This document shows positions 32,992 through 42,536 of a stretch of DNA of 64,000 bases, piece after piece (position 1 is the first letter of the stretch; each line of letters opens with the position of its first letter). The position numbers were made by a program, and so were the translations under genes. Source of the stretch: an uncultured Pelagibacteraceae bacterium (GTDB lineage Bacteria; Pseudomonadota; Alphaproteobacteria; Pelagibacterales; Pelagibacteraceae); the NCBI GenBank assembly GCA_902606445.1, contig CACLGJ010000002.1, forward strand, positions 27,278 to 91,277, read 5' to 3'. The notes under the pieces are model-generated. The model was not told the DNA's origin. It worked only from the letters and a program-made list of their open reading frames with translations, and ran no database searches.

Positions 32992-34357
32992 TTTTAATTT
33001 TATTTTTTATTAACCATAAACAAATTAATGAAGGTATTACCATTATAGTTGTTAACACAAAAAATGTACCCCAATCTCCATTTAACCAGTCAACTAAAGC
33101 TCCAGATGATGATGCTAGTGTAGTTCTCCCAGCAGTACCAACAGAGGCAAGTAATGCATATTGTGTTGCTGTGTAAGTTCTATCAACCAACAAAGATATA
33201 AATGCAACAAATGCTACTGTTGCAAAAGCAGCTGTAATGTCATCAGCTATAACAGCAATTGCAAATAAAAGTTCTGATTTTCCTGTCCAGGCTAAAACTG
33301 CAAATAAAAGGTTTGTTACAGCCATTAGTCCTCCAGCAAAGAACATCGTTTTAATTGTTCCAGCTCTCATTGCCATAATACCACCCAATAAAGTAAATAT
33401 AACAGTCGTAATCCATCCTAATCCTTTTGAATAAATCGCAATTTGACCTTTTGAAAAACCAATTTCTTTGTAAAAGAGAATAGACATTCTTCCCATAAAA
33501 GCTTCGCCAATTTTAAACAAAAAAACGAATCCCAGAATACCTGCAGCTATAGCAAAACCATTTTTTTTAAAAAAGCTTATTATCGGACCACCAATAGTTC
33601 CAGAAATATAAGCTATAAAGTTTGTAATAAAATTGTTGGAACCAAGTTTTCCCTTAATTAACTTATCTGTCTCTATTTGTTTTGCTTTTCTATCCGTCTC
33701 TATTGGCTCATGAACAAACATTAATCCAATATTCATTAAAATAACTAAACCACCTAAAACTAAAAAGGTAGCTTGCCAGTAGTCTGAAATACCTAAATTT
33801 TCAAAAAATTCAGCTGTGAATAAAGCAACAACACCACCTAATTTATAACCTGTCCACCATCCAACAACTGCCATAGCCGCTCCTGCAGCCATAGATTTTC
33901 CTTCATTTTCATTAATTTGTTCGATCCTTAATGCATCTACAGTTATATCTTGAGTTGCAGATGCAATAGCAATAATTAATCCAACAGAAATTAATAATGC
34001 CAAATTTTCTGTAGGATTGATCACACTCCAAACCAGTAAACTTAACAAAATAATTATTTGCATCAAAACTATCCAACCTCTTCTATGACCTATTTTTTTG
34101 GTTAGTAATGGAATCTGAATTCTATCTACGATTGGAGCCCACAGATAATTAAAAGCATATACTCCAAAAATTAAACCTGCCCATCCTATGGTTGATCTGC
34201 TTAGACCTTCCTCTTTAAGCCAAAGGCTTAAACTACTTGCAATTAATACCCAAGGAAATCCACTTATTGCACCTAATAAAAGAATTCTTATCATTCGAAT
34301 ATCTTTATAAATTATTAAAGACTCCAACCAGGATTGTTTTTTATTTATTTCAGACAT
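32978..34357 (-). CDS. ampG: AmpG-family MFS permease (muropeptide uptake)
   Basis: A 459-residue, roughly 12-helix major-facilitator protein of the AmpG/PAT family. Early helices show GAISGFPWVLIASSLSLWL and SRSTIGWAGLIFGVYAFNYLWAP, and SATQDITVDALRIEQI is a typical AmpG segment. AmpG imports GlcNAc-anhydroMurNAc peptides from the periplasm. The ATG at 34357 is chosen because GGAG lies 9 bases upstream; the TTG at 34372 contains that site. It sits between trkH and the NlpC/P60 gene. Acetyl-CoA-transporter-like relatives exist, so substrate is not certain. Confidence 0.8.
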   Translation of the reverse strand: MSEINKKQSWLESLIIYKDIRMIRILLLGAISGFPWVLIASSLSLWLKEEGLSRSTIGWAGLIFGVYAFNYLWAPIVDRIQIPLLTKKIGHRRGWIVLMQIIILLSLLVWSVINPTENLALLISVGLIIAIASATQDITVDALRIEQINENEGKSMAAGAAMAVVGWWTGYKLGGVVALFTAEFFENLGISDYWQATFLVLGGLVILMNIGLMFVHEPIETDRKAKQIETDKLIKGKLGSNNFITNFIAYISGTIGGPIISFFKKNGFAIAAGILGFVFLFKIGEAFMGRMSILFYKEIGFSKGQIAIYSKGLGWITTVIFTLLGGIMAMRAGTIKTMFFAGGLMAVTNLLFAVLAWTGKSELLFAIAVIADDITAAFATVAFVAFISLLVDRTYTATQYALLASVGTAGRTTLASSSGALVDWLNGDWGTFFVLTTIMVIPSLICLWLIKNKIKIGAK

Positions 34358-34359
34358 AA

Positions 34360-35799
34360 TTAATTTCTCCAAAAAGATGGTAAGAATAATACTAATATTG
34401 CAAACAACTCAAGTCTACCTAATATCATTCCAAATGTTAAAATCCATTTTGAACTATCAGGAAGAGCTGAAAAGTCCCCATTTGGTCCAATTATTGAACC
34501 AAGCCCAGGTCCCACATTAGATATGGATGTTGCTGCTCCAGAGATAGATGTAATAAAATCTAATCCAGTCAATGATAGTAAAGCAGTTAAAATAAAAAAA
34601 ATAACGAAATACATGTAAATAAAAGAAATAATTGAAGATATAAATTTATTATCTATTGGATTTTTATCATATTTCAAAACAAAAACTCCCTTAGGATAAA
34701 TAATTTTTTTTAACTGGTTAATAATAAAAAGATACAGTATTTGAATTCTAAATATCTTAACTCCACAGGTTGTGGATCCGGCACATCCTCCAATGAACAT
34801 TAAAATTAAGAATAAAACTAATGTAAAACTTCCCCAAGTATCAAATTCAGCATTAACATAACCTGTACCAGTTAATATAGATATAATATTAAAAATTACT
34901 GATCTAAAATTTAGCTCTTTTGAACTACTTATCATCAAATATATTGACAAAATTATTATGCTAAAGATTATTATTTTAAAAAAAGATCTTATTTGAATAT
35001 CATTAAAAAGTATTTTTTTATCTCCACTTATAAATTTTATATACGCAATAAAAGGTAAGCTACCTAAGATTATAAAAATCATTGCTGCAATTTCAATAGA
35101 AACACTATTAAAAAAACCAATTGACTCATTATAATTGGAAAATCCTCCTGTTGCTATTGTAGTCATTGAGTGCGTTAAACTATCGAATAAATTCATACCA
35201 AAAATTTTATAAGTTAAACCACAAAAAAAAGTCAGTGATGTATAAATATATATTAGGCGAAGCGCTATTTCTTTTGATTTAGGCAATATTTTCTCTGATG
35301 AATCATTATTTGAAATTTTAAAGAGTTGCATTCCCCCAACATTCATTATTGGCATTAATGTGATGGCCATAATTATAATCCCTATGCCGCCTAACCATTG
35401 AAGAATTGCTCTCCAAAGCAATATACTTTTTGGCATTTCATTCAAATTGGAGATAACCGTTGATCCCGTCGTTGTGATTCCAGACATACTTTCAAAAAAA
35501 GCATTTATGAACGAAAAGTTTAAATCTGAAAAAATAAAAGGTAAAGATCCAAAAATTGCAATACTTAACCAAGAAAGAGACGTTAGAAGAAAAGCCTGTT
35601 GTAATGTCAATTTTTTATCATGGTCTAGATTTGATAAAAAAAATAATGTTCCAAAAATTATTGTAACAATTGAAGCTCCTAAAAAAGATGAATCTAATTC
35701 CGAATATATAAATTGAAAAATAATTGGGATAAACATGAATATCCCTAGAATTATTTGCAAAATTCCAAGAGTAAAAAAAACTGTTTTATAATTAGACAT
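34360..35799 (-). CDS. trkH: TrkH-family potassium uptake protein
   Basis: A 479-residue membrane protein with the four-fold pore-loop repeat of the Trk/Ktr/HKT superfamily. Selectivity-filter-like loops are visible as MSGITTTGSTVIS, MTTIATGGFSNY, LTGTGYVNAEF and ATSISNVGPGLG. FIGGCAGSTTCGVKIFRI is another TrkH hallmark. A TrkA partner is not in the window. On its strand TTGAAA (35836-35831) and TAATGT (35814-35809) with 16-base spacing form a possible promoter close to the ATG. Confidence 0.92.
   Translation of the reverse strand: MSNYKTVFFTLGILQIILGIFMFIPIIFQFIYSELDSSFLGASIVTIIFGTLFFLSNLDHDKKLTLQQAFLLTSLSWLSIAIFGSLPFIFSDLNFSFINAFFESMSGITTTGSTVISNLNEMPKSILLWRAILQWLGGIGIIIMAITLMPIMNVGGMQLFKISNNDSSEKILPKSKEIALRLIYIYTSLTFFCGLTYKIFGMNLFDSLTHSMTTIATGGFSNYNESIGFFNSVSIEIAAMIFIILGSLPFIAYIKFISGDKKILFNDIQIRSFFKIIIFSIIILSIYLMISSSKELNFRSVIFNIISILTGTGYVNAEFDTWGSFTLVLFLILMFIGGCAGSTTCGVKIFRIQILYLFIINQLKKIIYPKGVFVLKYDKNPIDNKFISSIISFIYMYFVIFFILTALLSLTGLDFITSISGAATSISNVGPGLGSIIGPNGDFSALPDSSKWILTFGMILGRLELFAILVLFLPSFWRN
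34367..34370 (-). promoter_or_regulatory. Shine-Dalgarno deciding the ampG start
   Basis: GGAG ends 9 bases before the ATG at 34357 and falls inside the longer in-frame reading from TTG at 34372. This supports the shorter protein starting MSEINKKQSW. Confidence 0.55.
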
Positions 35800-35888
35800 T
35801 TTGAAAGAACATTATTTTATGGTAAATAAATTTCAACTCTATAAGAATTAATAAAATCGCTAATTTAACATTTTAAAAAGATATATTC

Positions 35889-37451
35889 GTGATTAAAAAA
35901 GAAATTTTAGAAAAAACAAGTGCTTGGCCTTTTGTTGAAGCAAAAAAAATGCTTCGAGAAAGAAAATCATTTATTGAGAAAAAAGGTAAAATCACTCTTC
36001 AAACAGGGTATGGCCCAAGTGGACTTCCTCACATCGGAACATTTGGTGAAGTCGCCAGAACCTCGATGATGGTTAATGCTTTGAAGCAACTTACAGACCT
36101 TCCTGCTGAAATAATTACTTTCTCTGATGATATGGATGGATTAAGAAAAGTTCCTGAAAATGTTCCTAATCAAGAGTTGCTAAATGAAAATCTTCACAAA
36201 CCATTGACTCAAGTCCCGGATCCATTTGAAAAATTTGGTAGTTTTGGAGAACATAACAATGAAATGTTGAAAGATTTTTTGAATAGTTTTAACTTTAAAT
36301 ATAGTTTTAAAAGCTCAACATCTTTATATAATGATGGTTTTTTTAATCCAACATTAAAAATTATTTTAGAAAATTATGATGGTATAATGAATATTATACT
36401 CCCAACTTTAGGCAAAGAGCGTCAAAAAACCTACTGCCCTTTTTTACCTATTTGTCCAGATACAGGTCAAGTTCTAGAAATACCAGTTTTAGAAATTGAC
36501 AAAAAAAATTCTAAAATAATTTTTGACAATAAAGGTAAAAAACTAGAATCCAGTATTTTAAATGGAAATTGCAAACTACAATGGAAAGTTGATTGGGCAA
36601 TGAGATGGTATGCTCTTGATATAGATTTTGAAATGTATGGAAAAGACCTTATTGAAAGCGCCATTTTATCAACCAAAATTATAAATTTAATTGGAAAAAA
36701 AAATCCATCCGGTTTCGCTTATGAATTATTTTTAGACGAAAAAGGTGAAAAAATTTCAAAATCTAAAGGAAATGGTATTACAATAGATCAGTGGTTGAAA
36801 TATGCTTCACCCGAAAGTTTATCTTTATATATGTATCAAAATCCTAAAAGAGCAAAAAAACTTTATAAAGAAATAGTGCCAAAAGCTGTGGATGAATACC
36901 TTGATAATATTGAAAAATCAAAAAAACAAACAGAGCAACAACTTGTAACGAATCCTGTTTGGCATGTTCATAATGGAAAAATTCCAAAAGAAGAAATGAT
37001 AATGACCTTTTCAATGTTACTGAATTTAGTTGAAACAAGTAATGCTGATAATAAAGATCTATTATGGAAATTTGTTAAAAAATATAAATCAAATATTTAT
37101 GAAAAAAATTTTCCAATTTTTGATAGTTTGGTTGGTTATGCAATTAAATATTTTAATGATGTAATCAAATCTCAAAAAAAATATAAAAATCCCACAGAGA
37201 ATGAAAAATTAGCTCTACAAGCTTTAGTAAAAACTTTAGAAAAATGTAATGATCAGATGTCACCAGAAGATATACAAACTTTAATTTATTCAACAGGTAA
37301 AGAAAATGGCTATGCAGAAAACCTTCGAGATTGGTTTAAGCTGATTTATGAAGTAGTCTTTGGTGATGAAAATGGTCCAAGGATGGGTTTTTTTATTAGT
37401 TTTTTTGGTGTTAACGAAACAAAAGAGTTGATAATTAGTAAATTAAAATAA
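35889..37451 (+). CDS. lysS: class I lysyl-tRNA synthetase
   Basis: A 520-residue class I LysRS, the archaeal-type enzyme that replaces class II LysRS in most alphaproteobacteria. The HIGH-like motif is in PSGLPHIGTFGEVAR and the KMSKS-like motif in EKISKSKGNGI. TFSDDMDGLRKVP and MRWYALDIDFEMYGKDL are typical. Translation starts at GTG, as there is no suitable ATG. The stop overlaps the pyrD start (TAATG). Confidence 0.94.
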   Translation: MIKKEILEKTSAWPFVEAKKMLRERKSFIEKKGKITLQTGYGPSGLPHIGTFGEVARTSMMVNALKQLTDLPAEIITFSDDMDGLRKVPENVPNQELLNENLHKPLTQVPDPFEKFGSFGEHNNEMLKDFLNSFNFKYSFKSSTSLYNDGFFNPTLKIILENYDGIMNIILPTLGKERQKTYCPFLPICPDTGQVLEIPVLEIDKKNSKIIFDNKGKKLESSILNGNCKLQWKVDWAMRWYALDIDFEMYGKDLIESAILSTKIINLIGKKNPSGFAYELFLDEKGEKISKSKGNGITIDQWLKYASPESLSLYMYQNPKRAKKLYKEIVPKAVDEYLDNIEKSKKQTEQQLVTNPVWHVHNGKIPKEEMIMTFSMLLNLVETSNADNKDLLWKFVKKYKSNIYEKNFPIFDSLVGYAIKYFNDVIKSQKKYKNPTENEKLALQALVKTLEKCNDQMSPEDIQTLIYSTGKENGYAENLRDWFKLIYEVVFGDENGPRMGFFISFFGVNETKELIISKLK

Positions 37452-38503
37452 TGTATTCAAATTTAAGATCTTTAATATTTAGAATAGACCCTGAAAGAGC
37501 GCACTTTTTAGCAATTCAATCTCTTAAACTTAATTTAGTTTCAAATATATTTGATGAAAATAAAAACGATCCTATATTAAAAACAACATTATTTGAAAAG
37601 GATCTTGATAATCCAATCGGCATAGCAGCAGGTTTTGACAAGAATGCTGAGGTATATAATCCTTTATTTAAATTGGGATTTGGATTTGTTGAGGTAGGTA
37701 CTGTTACTCCATTAAAACAATATGGAAATGAAAAACCAAGGGTATTTAGATTGGTAGAAGATCAAGCATTAATAAATAGGCTAGGATTTAACAATCATGG
37801 ATCAGATACAATATTAAATAGAATTAAATCTAATAAAAAATTAGGTGTGTTAGGTGTTAATGTTGGTCCAAACAAAGATTCTAATGATAGATTGAATGAT
37901 TATTTAATTGGATTAGAAAAGTTTTCTGAAGTTGCAGATTATATTACAATTAATATTTCTTCACCAAATACTAAAAATCTTAGAAATTTTCATGATGAGA
38001 ATAAGTTAAAAGAGTTATTAAAATCTGTCTCAGAAAAAAAAAAACAATTAAAAAGTAAAATTCCTCTAGCTGTAAAGATTTCACCAGACATCAAAGAAAA
38101 TCAAATCGACTTAATTTCAGAAATACTTTTAGCAAATGATATAAGTGCAATAATAATTTCAAATACATCTGATGCTTCTCGAGAAACTCTTCAAAATATT
38201 CAGAAACATCAGAAAGGCGGTTTATCAGGAAAACCAATAGAAAAAAAATCAAATCTTTTAATAAGTAAATTCTACAATTTAGTAAAAGGTAAAATAAAAA
38301 TAATTGGAGTAGGGGGAGTTGATTCTGGAAAAGCAGCCTATGATAAATTTTTATTAGGTGCGGATTATGTTCAATTATATACTGGCATGGTATTTCAAGG
38401 CCCTACCATTGCTGGTATGATTAAAAAAGACCTAAAAGAATTGTTAATAAGAGATGGTGTCAAAAATTTCACAGAAATTGTGGGAAATAAAACTATTTCT
38501 TAA
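37451..38503 (+). CDS. pyrD: dihydroorotate dehydrogenase (quinone), class 2
   Basis: A 350-residue FMN enzyme that oxidises dihydroorotate to orotate and feeds electrons to the quinone pool in pyrimidine synthesis. The N-terminal helix ([19 protein letters not shown]) is the membrane-associated extension typical of class 2. [28 protein letters not shown], with the class 2 catalytic serine, and [17 protein letters not shown] for FMN phosphate binding are present. It is coupled to lysS; no functional link is apparent. Confidence 0.95.
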   Translation: MYSNLRSLIFRIDPERAHFLAIQSLKLNLVSNIFDENKNDPILKTTLFEKDLDNPIGIAAGFDKNAEVYNPLFKLGFGFVEVGTVTPLKQYGNEKPRVFRLVEDQALINRLGFNNHGSDTILNRIKSNKKLGVLGVNVGPNKDSNDRLNDYLIGLEKFSEVADYITINISSPNTKNLRNFHDENKLKELLKSVSEKKKQLKSKIPLAVKISPDIKENQIDLISEILLANDISAIIISNTSDASRETLQNIQKHQKGGLSGKPIEKKSNLLISKFYNLVKGKIKIIGVGGVDSGKAAYDKFLLGADYVQLYTGMVFQGPTIAGMIKKDLKELLIRDGVKNFTEIVGNKTIS

Positions 38504-38514
38504 ATGTATTAAAC

Positions 38515-38543
38515 TTGACGCTTTCGACATCTCACCTTATATA
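38515..38543 (+). promoter_or_regulatory. sigma-70-type promoter of rpmB
   Basis: TTGACG (38515-38520), a 17-base spacer and TATATA (38538-38543) form a strong match. The expected start near 38550 would leave only about six bases before the rpmB ATG at 38556, with no Shine-Dalgarno in between. Confidence 0.62.
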
Positions 38544-38555
38544 GGCTCAGTTATT

Positions 38556-38867
38556 ATGTCAAAAAAATGTGAACTTACTGGTAAAATTCCTATGAAAGGT
38601 CATAACGTTAGTCATGCTAACAATAAGACAAAAAGAAGATTTTTACCAAACCTTAAAAAAGTAAAATTTACGAGCGAACTTGCTGGAAGAAGTTTAAGAC
38701 TTACTGTAAGTAATTCAGGTGTAAGATCAGTTGACAAAAAAGGGAGTTTTGATGAATTCTTAAAAGCTGTAAAAAATAAAAACTTATCTCCAAGATTAAA
38801 AAAATTAAAAAAAGTAATATTAATTAAATCACCTTTTAAAAAGAAACCAATAGCTAAATCAGCTTAA
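38556..38867 (+). CDS. rpmB: 50S ribosomal protein L28
   Basis: A 103-residue L28, starting [37 protein letters not shown] and [19 protein letters not shown] are typical of the family, which has an extended C-terminus in alphaproteobacteria. The reading frame is open further upstream into pyrD, but the family start and the promoter both point to 38556. The stop overlaps the next gene as TAATG. Confidence 0.95.
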   Translation: MSKKCELTGKIPMKGHNVSHANNKTKRRFLPNLKKVKFTSELAGRSLRLTVSNSGVRSVDKKGSFDEFLKAVKNKNLSPRLKKLKKVILIKSPFKKKPIAKSA

Positions 38868-39421
38868 TGAACAAATTATTTATCACCCTTTCCATAATGA
38901 TGGGGGTTGTTGTTCTATGTTCTAACTATTTAGTTCAGTTCCCAATAAACTATTTTGGCTTAAATGAGATTCTGACTTATGGAGCTTTTAGTTATCCAAT
39001 AGCTTTTTTAATAACAGATTTAGCTAATAGGTCGTATGGCAAATTATTAGCAAGACAAATTGTATATTTAGGTTTTTTAATAGGAATTATATTTACATTA
39101 TTATTTTCTACAGATTTTGCAGATTTAATCTCTATTAGAATTACAATAGGATCAGGGGTAGCTTTTATTACTGCACAATTATTAGATATTCAAATTTTTG
39201 ATAGATTAAGAAAAAAAGAGTGGTTTGTAGCTCCACTTACCTCATCGTTGATTGGATCAACAGTTGACACATTTTTATTTTTCGCAATATCATTTTATTC
39301 AACAGGAGTTCCATGGATAACTTTATCTTTAGGAGATTTAGCAGTAAAAATTTTAGTTGCTTTAATAATGTTAATACCATTCAGAATGTTATTGAAAATT
39401 ATTAAACCAATTAAAGTTTAA
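38867..39421 (+). CDS. yhhQ: VUT-family queuosine precursor transporter
   Basis: A 184-residue integral membrane protein with about six helices. VVVLCSNYLVQFPI, TYGAFSYPIAFLITDLANRSYG and the later GSTVDTFLFFAISFY match the YhhQ/QueT-like VUT family, which imports queuosine precursors such as preQ0 or queuine. It is coupled to rpmB by TAATG, and its last 4 bases overlap the convergent agmatinase gene. Substrate is inferred from family. Confidence 0.85.
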   Translation: MNKLFITLSIMMGVVVLCSNYLVQFPINYFGLNEILTYGAFSYPIAFLITDLANRSYGKLLARQIVYLGFLIGIIFTLLFSTDFADLISIRITIGSGVAFITAQLLDIQIFDRLRKKEWFVAPLTSSLIGSTVDTFLFFAISFYSTGVPWITLSLGDLAVKILVALIMLIPFRMLLKIIKPIKV

Positions 39422-40293
39422 TATAAAAATTTATAAGACAGAATTTTATAAGCTAATTTTGCAACAAGAAAGTTATAGGAATTAAATCCTTTAATTGGTG
39501 ACAACTCATTAATATCTGCACCAACAATTTTTGAGTTTTTTGCTGCAATTCGTATTATATCTAATGTTTCATCCCACAAAAGTCCTCCTGGTTCAGGTGT
39601 ACCGGTTGCAGGCATAATGCTTGAATCTAGTCCATCTACATCAAATGTAAGATAAACTGTTTTATTTTTAATCAGTTTTTTAAATTTAGATAAATTCCAT
39701 TTTTTTTTATCTTTTGCCCAAAAAATATTTATTCTTGAAGAATTCTTTTTTAAAAACGGGATTTCGCTTTCTGAGATGTTTCTTATCCCAAATGAAATTA
39801 ACGAAACATTTTTATAATCTAGACACCTTCTAATTGCTGAAGCGTGTGAAAATTTTTCTCCATTATAACTTTGACGCAAGTCTGCATGGGCATCAAAATG
39901 TAACAGACAAATGTTTTTATATTTTTTAGTAAAAGGAACAATACACCCGGGGGTTATTGAATGCTCTCCACCTAAAGTCATTGGGAAGAGTTTTTTCTCT
40001 AAAATTTCTTTATTAACTTTTGAGATTTTATTTAGTGCTTTTTTAATATTTTTGTCAATTTTAAATGGTTTTAAAGTTTTAATACCTATTTTTTTATAAG
40101 GTTCACAATTAAGTTCTTCATCATATAATTCAACTTGATGAGATGCTTTTATAATTTCTTTAGGTCCATTCTTGGTTCCACGCCCATAACTAACAGTTTT
40201 TTCTAATCCAAATGGAACAATTATAGCTTTTTCTTTAAAGCTAAATTTATTATCAATTCCTAAAAAACCGTTTTTATTTGAGAGATATTTCAA
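39418..40293 (-). CDS. speB: agmatinase-like ureohydrolase
   Basis: A 291-residue enzyme of the arginase/agmatinase family. The manganese ligands are in GGEHSITPG, LLHFDAHADLR and TFDVDGLDSS, and the C-terminal TGTPEPGGLLWDE loop is typical of agmatinase. The enzyme would hydrolyse a guanidino group to urea, from agmatine or a related guanidino-polyamine. It is the third gene after a PLP decarboxylase and a deoxyhypusine-synthase-like gene, 2 bases from the latter. That context suggests polyamine synthesis rather than arginine breakdown. Confidence 0.85.
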   Translation of the reverse strand: MKYLSNKNGFLGIDNKFSFKEKAIIVPFGLEKTVSYGRGTKNGPKEIIKASHQVELYDEELNCEPYKKIGIKTLKPFKIDKNIKKALNKISKVNKEILEKKLFPMTLGGEHSITPGCIVPFTKKYKNICLLHFDAHADLRQSYNGEKFSHASAIRRCLDYKNVSLISFGIRNISESEIPFLKKNSSRINIFWAKDKKKWNLSKFKKLIKNKTVYLTFDVDGLDSSIMPATGTPEPGGLLWDETLDIIRIAAKNSKIVGADINELSPIKGFNSYNFLVAKLAYKILSYKFLY

Positions 40294-40295
40294 TT

Positions 40296-41339
40296 TTATT
40301 CAAAAATTTTTGTAAAGTTTTTTCTTGTTCTATTTTTCCATTCACCCTTATGATAAGCATCACTAGCGATCAATGGTAAAACACTGGTAGCTTCTGCAAA
40401 CACCATCTGTTCTTTTGTAATATCTACTTTCCCCCATGAACTAGCTTCTTTTAGTGTGGAGCTACTACAAGCACCGTCTCTACTATCAGCAACAGTAATT
40501 TGAACAGCATATTTATGCATGTCTACATCTTTTCCTAATAGTTCAGCACAAATAACTGTATCTTGAATAAAGTTTTTAGGGACACCACCACCAATCATAA
40601 ATAATCCAGAACCTTTAGATTTAATTTTAATTTCTGTTAGTTCTCTAAATTCTCTAACCGAGTCTATTGTCATATGATTTTTTGGATTCTGCTCTTGATG
40701 CATAACTAAACCAAATCCTGCACTAGAGTCTGTAAATGCAGGACAGAAAATTGGAACATTGTTGTCAAAAGCAGTTTCAATTAAAGAATCTTTTTTCTTT
40801 GAGTTTTCTTTTAAATATTTTCCCATTTCATAAATGAATTCCCTTGAGGTATAGCTTCTTGATTCAAGGCTATTTGCGATTTCGCATATGATTTTATCAC
40901 ACATTTGAAGTTCCTCTTCATCTATGTAGGTATCATAAATTCTATCTATATAGTTACCCCTCAGCTCTGTATCATCTTGAAATTGTGAACCTTGATAATG
41001 TTTAAAACCAAGAGCTTCAAAAAAATCCATATCTACTATAGAGGCACCTGTTGCAACGATTGCATCCACCATATTATATTTGACCAAATCTTTATAAATA
41101 TTCATGCATCCAGCCGCAGAAGTAGAGCCAGCTAAAGTAAGAAAAATTGTACAATCTTTATCTTTAAGCATATCGTTATAAATATTTGCAGCATTTGCTG
41201 TTTCCCTAGAAACAAATGACATTTTTTCCATAGAGGATATAATTTTTCTCGAGTCGAAAGAAGTTATATCGATATGTTCTACAGGACTTTTTAAGAAATC
41301 TTTTTTACTGTTATGGCCTGGATTTTTTTGACCTGACAT
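40296..41339 (-). CDS. deoxyhypusine-synthase-like enzyme (homospermidine-type synthase)
   Basis: A 347-residue NAD-dependent protein homologous to deoxyhypusine synthase. The equivalent of the catalytic lysine is K304 in SSWGKVD, and FLTLAGSTSAAG, VATGASIVDMDFFEALG and IGGGVPKNF carry the NAD and substrate sites. Bacteria have no eIF5A, so the reaction is expected to join aminobutyl groups of small polyamines, giving homospermidine or a bis-guanidino analogue. It starts on the stop codon of the decarboxylase gene (TAATG). Its exact substrate is the key open question. Confidence 0.85.
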   Translation of the reverse strand: MSGQKNPGHNSKKDFLKSPVEHIDITSFDSRKIISSMEKMSFVSRETANAANIYNDMLKDKDCTIFLTLAGSTSAAGCMNIYKDLVKYNMVDAIVATGASIVDMDFFEALGFKHYQGSQFQDDTELRGNYIDRIYDTYIDEEELQMCDKIICEIANSLESRSYTSREFIYEMGKYLKENSKKKDSLIETAFDNNVPIFCPAFTDSSAGFGLVMHQEQNPKNHMTIDSVREFRELTEIKIKSKGSGLFMIGGGVPKNFIQDTVICAELLGKDVDMHKYAVQITVADSRDGACSSSTLKEASSWGKVDITKEQMVFAEATSVLPLIASDAYHKGEWKNRTRKNFTKIFE

Positions 41340-42523
41340 TAAGCAACCAAAGTAGCTTTGCTTAAGTCTTTATCGTACATAGAAAGAATTGGTTCGTCTT
41401 CAACCTCATAAATTTCATTTGAATAGTAACCATTAAATTTTGTTCTAAAAGTTAAACCGTACGCTCCAAGTTGACCAAGTTCAATGTAATCACTTTCTTT
41501 AATATTATTTGGAAGTAAGAATGGGCCCTTCATATAATCCATACTATCGCAAGTAGGACCAAAGAAGTCAAATGCAGTTAATTTTTTTGAAATTATTTTA
41601 TTAGATGTATCCTTTATCATTTTAGCAGGGAAAACAATATTTGGGGTACCGGCATCGAACAAAGTTCCGTAGGTCCCATCATTAATGTATAATTTTTGTT
41701 TTTTTCTTAAGTTCACTCTTACTAAAGTAGAGCCGCTTTCTGCCACCAAAGCTCTACCTGGTTCACAGATAATTTGAGGCATTTTATTAAATTTTAAATT
41801 TTCTAAACTTTTTTTAATCTCATTAAAATATTGTATTAAGTTTTGAGGTATAAGATCAGGGTAAATTGTAGGAAACCCGCCACCAACGTTTATATAGTCT
41901 GGCATAATTTTCGTTTTTTTAATTATGTTGCCTATTTCTTTTATACCTTTTGCGTATGAAATAGGGTGCATACATTGTGATCCTACATGAAAACTTAATC
42001 CAACTTTTTTGGCATATTGTTTTGCTAATCTCATCAAGCCCAATGACTCAGAGTTTTGAGCACCAAACTTTTTAGATAAATCTATTTCTGCATGTTCATT
42101 TGAAACAGCAACTCTAACAAATAATTCTAAGTCTTTTGCATCATTTGTATTTTTGATTATTTTTGTAAGCTCTTCTTTTGTATCTAATGAAAATGTTTTT
42201 ATATCATATTTAAAATAAGCTTCCCTTATACTTTCGGGACTTTTAACAGTATGCATAAATGAACATTTTGCGGAATTTGTAAATTTCTTAATTTGCTTGA
42301 TCTCTTCAATCGATGCTACGTCAAATTGATTAATCCCACTCTCTATTAGAGCCTCTATAACTAGTGGATGAGGGTTGGTTTTTACTGCATACAAAATTTC
42401 TCCAGGAAAATTTTTTTGAAAAAATTTGGAAGACTTTGTAACAGAATGTTTTCTGATACAATAAACAGGTTTTTCAGGTTTCAGTTGACTAATTAAATTT
42501 TCAACTGATTTAAATTTTTGCAT
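41339..42523 (-). CDS. ornithine/lysine-type PLP decarboxylase (alanine-racemase fold)
   Basis: A 394-residue fold-type III decarboxylase. The PLP lysine is in EILYAVKTNPHP, the phosphate-binding segment in ICEPGRALVAESGS, and the active-site cysteine in FFGPTCDSMDYM, as in bacterial ornithine or lysine/ornithine decarboxylases. It should make putrescine (or cadaverine or agmatine, if specificity differs). The ATG at 42523 is favoured because a strong GGAGG lies 8 bases upstream. It leads the three-gene polyamine cluster and is divergent from the ActR-type regulator. Confidence 0.88.
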   Translation of the reverse strand: MQKFKSVENLISQLKPEKPVYCIRKHSVTKSSKFFQKNFPGEILYAVKTNPHPLVIEALIESGINQFDVASIEEIKQIKKFTNSAKCSFMHTVKSPESIREAYFKYDIKTFSLDTKEELTKIIKNTNDAKDLELFVRVAVSNEHAEIDLSKKFGAQNSESLGLMRLAKQYAKKVGLSFHVGSQCMHPISYAKGIKEIGNIIKKTKIMPDYINVGGGFPTIYPDLIPQNLIQYFNEIKKSLENLKFNKMPQIICEPGRALVAESGSTLVRVNLRKKQKLYINDGTYGTLFDAGTPNIVFPAKMIKDTSNKIISKKLTAFDFFGPTCDSMDYMKGPFLLPNNIKESDYIELGQLGAYGLTFRTKFNGYYSNEIYEVEDEPILSMYDKDLSKATLVA

Positions 42524-42531
42524 TATTAATG

Positions 42532-42536
42532 CCTCC
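42532..42536 (-). promoter_or_regulatory. Shine-Dalgarno deciding the decarboxylase start
   Basis: A strong GGAGG lies 8 bases before ATG 42523. An in-frame TTG at 42538 overlaps this site, so the longer reading is unlikely to be the true start. Confidence 0.65.

Noticed and set aside
40296..41339. True deoxyhypusine synthase acting on eIF5A
   Set aside because: Bacteria lack eIF5A, and the gene lies between polyamine genes, so a small-polyamine substrate is far more likely.
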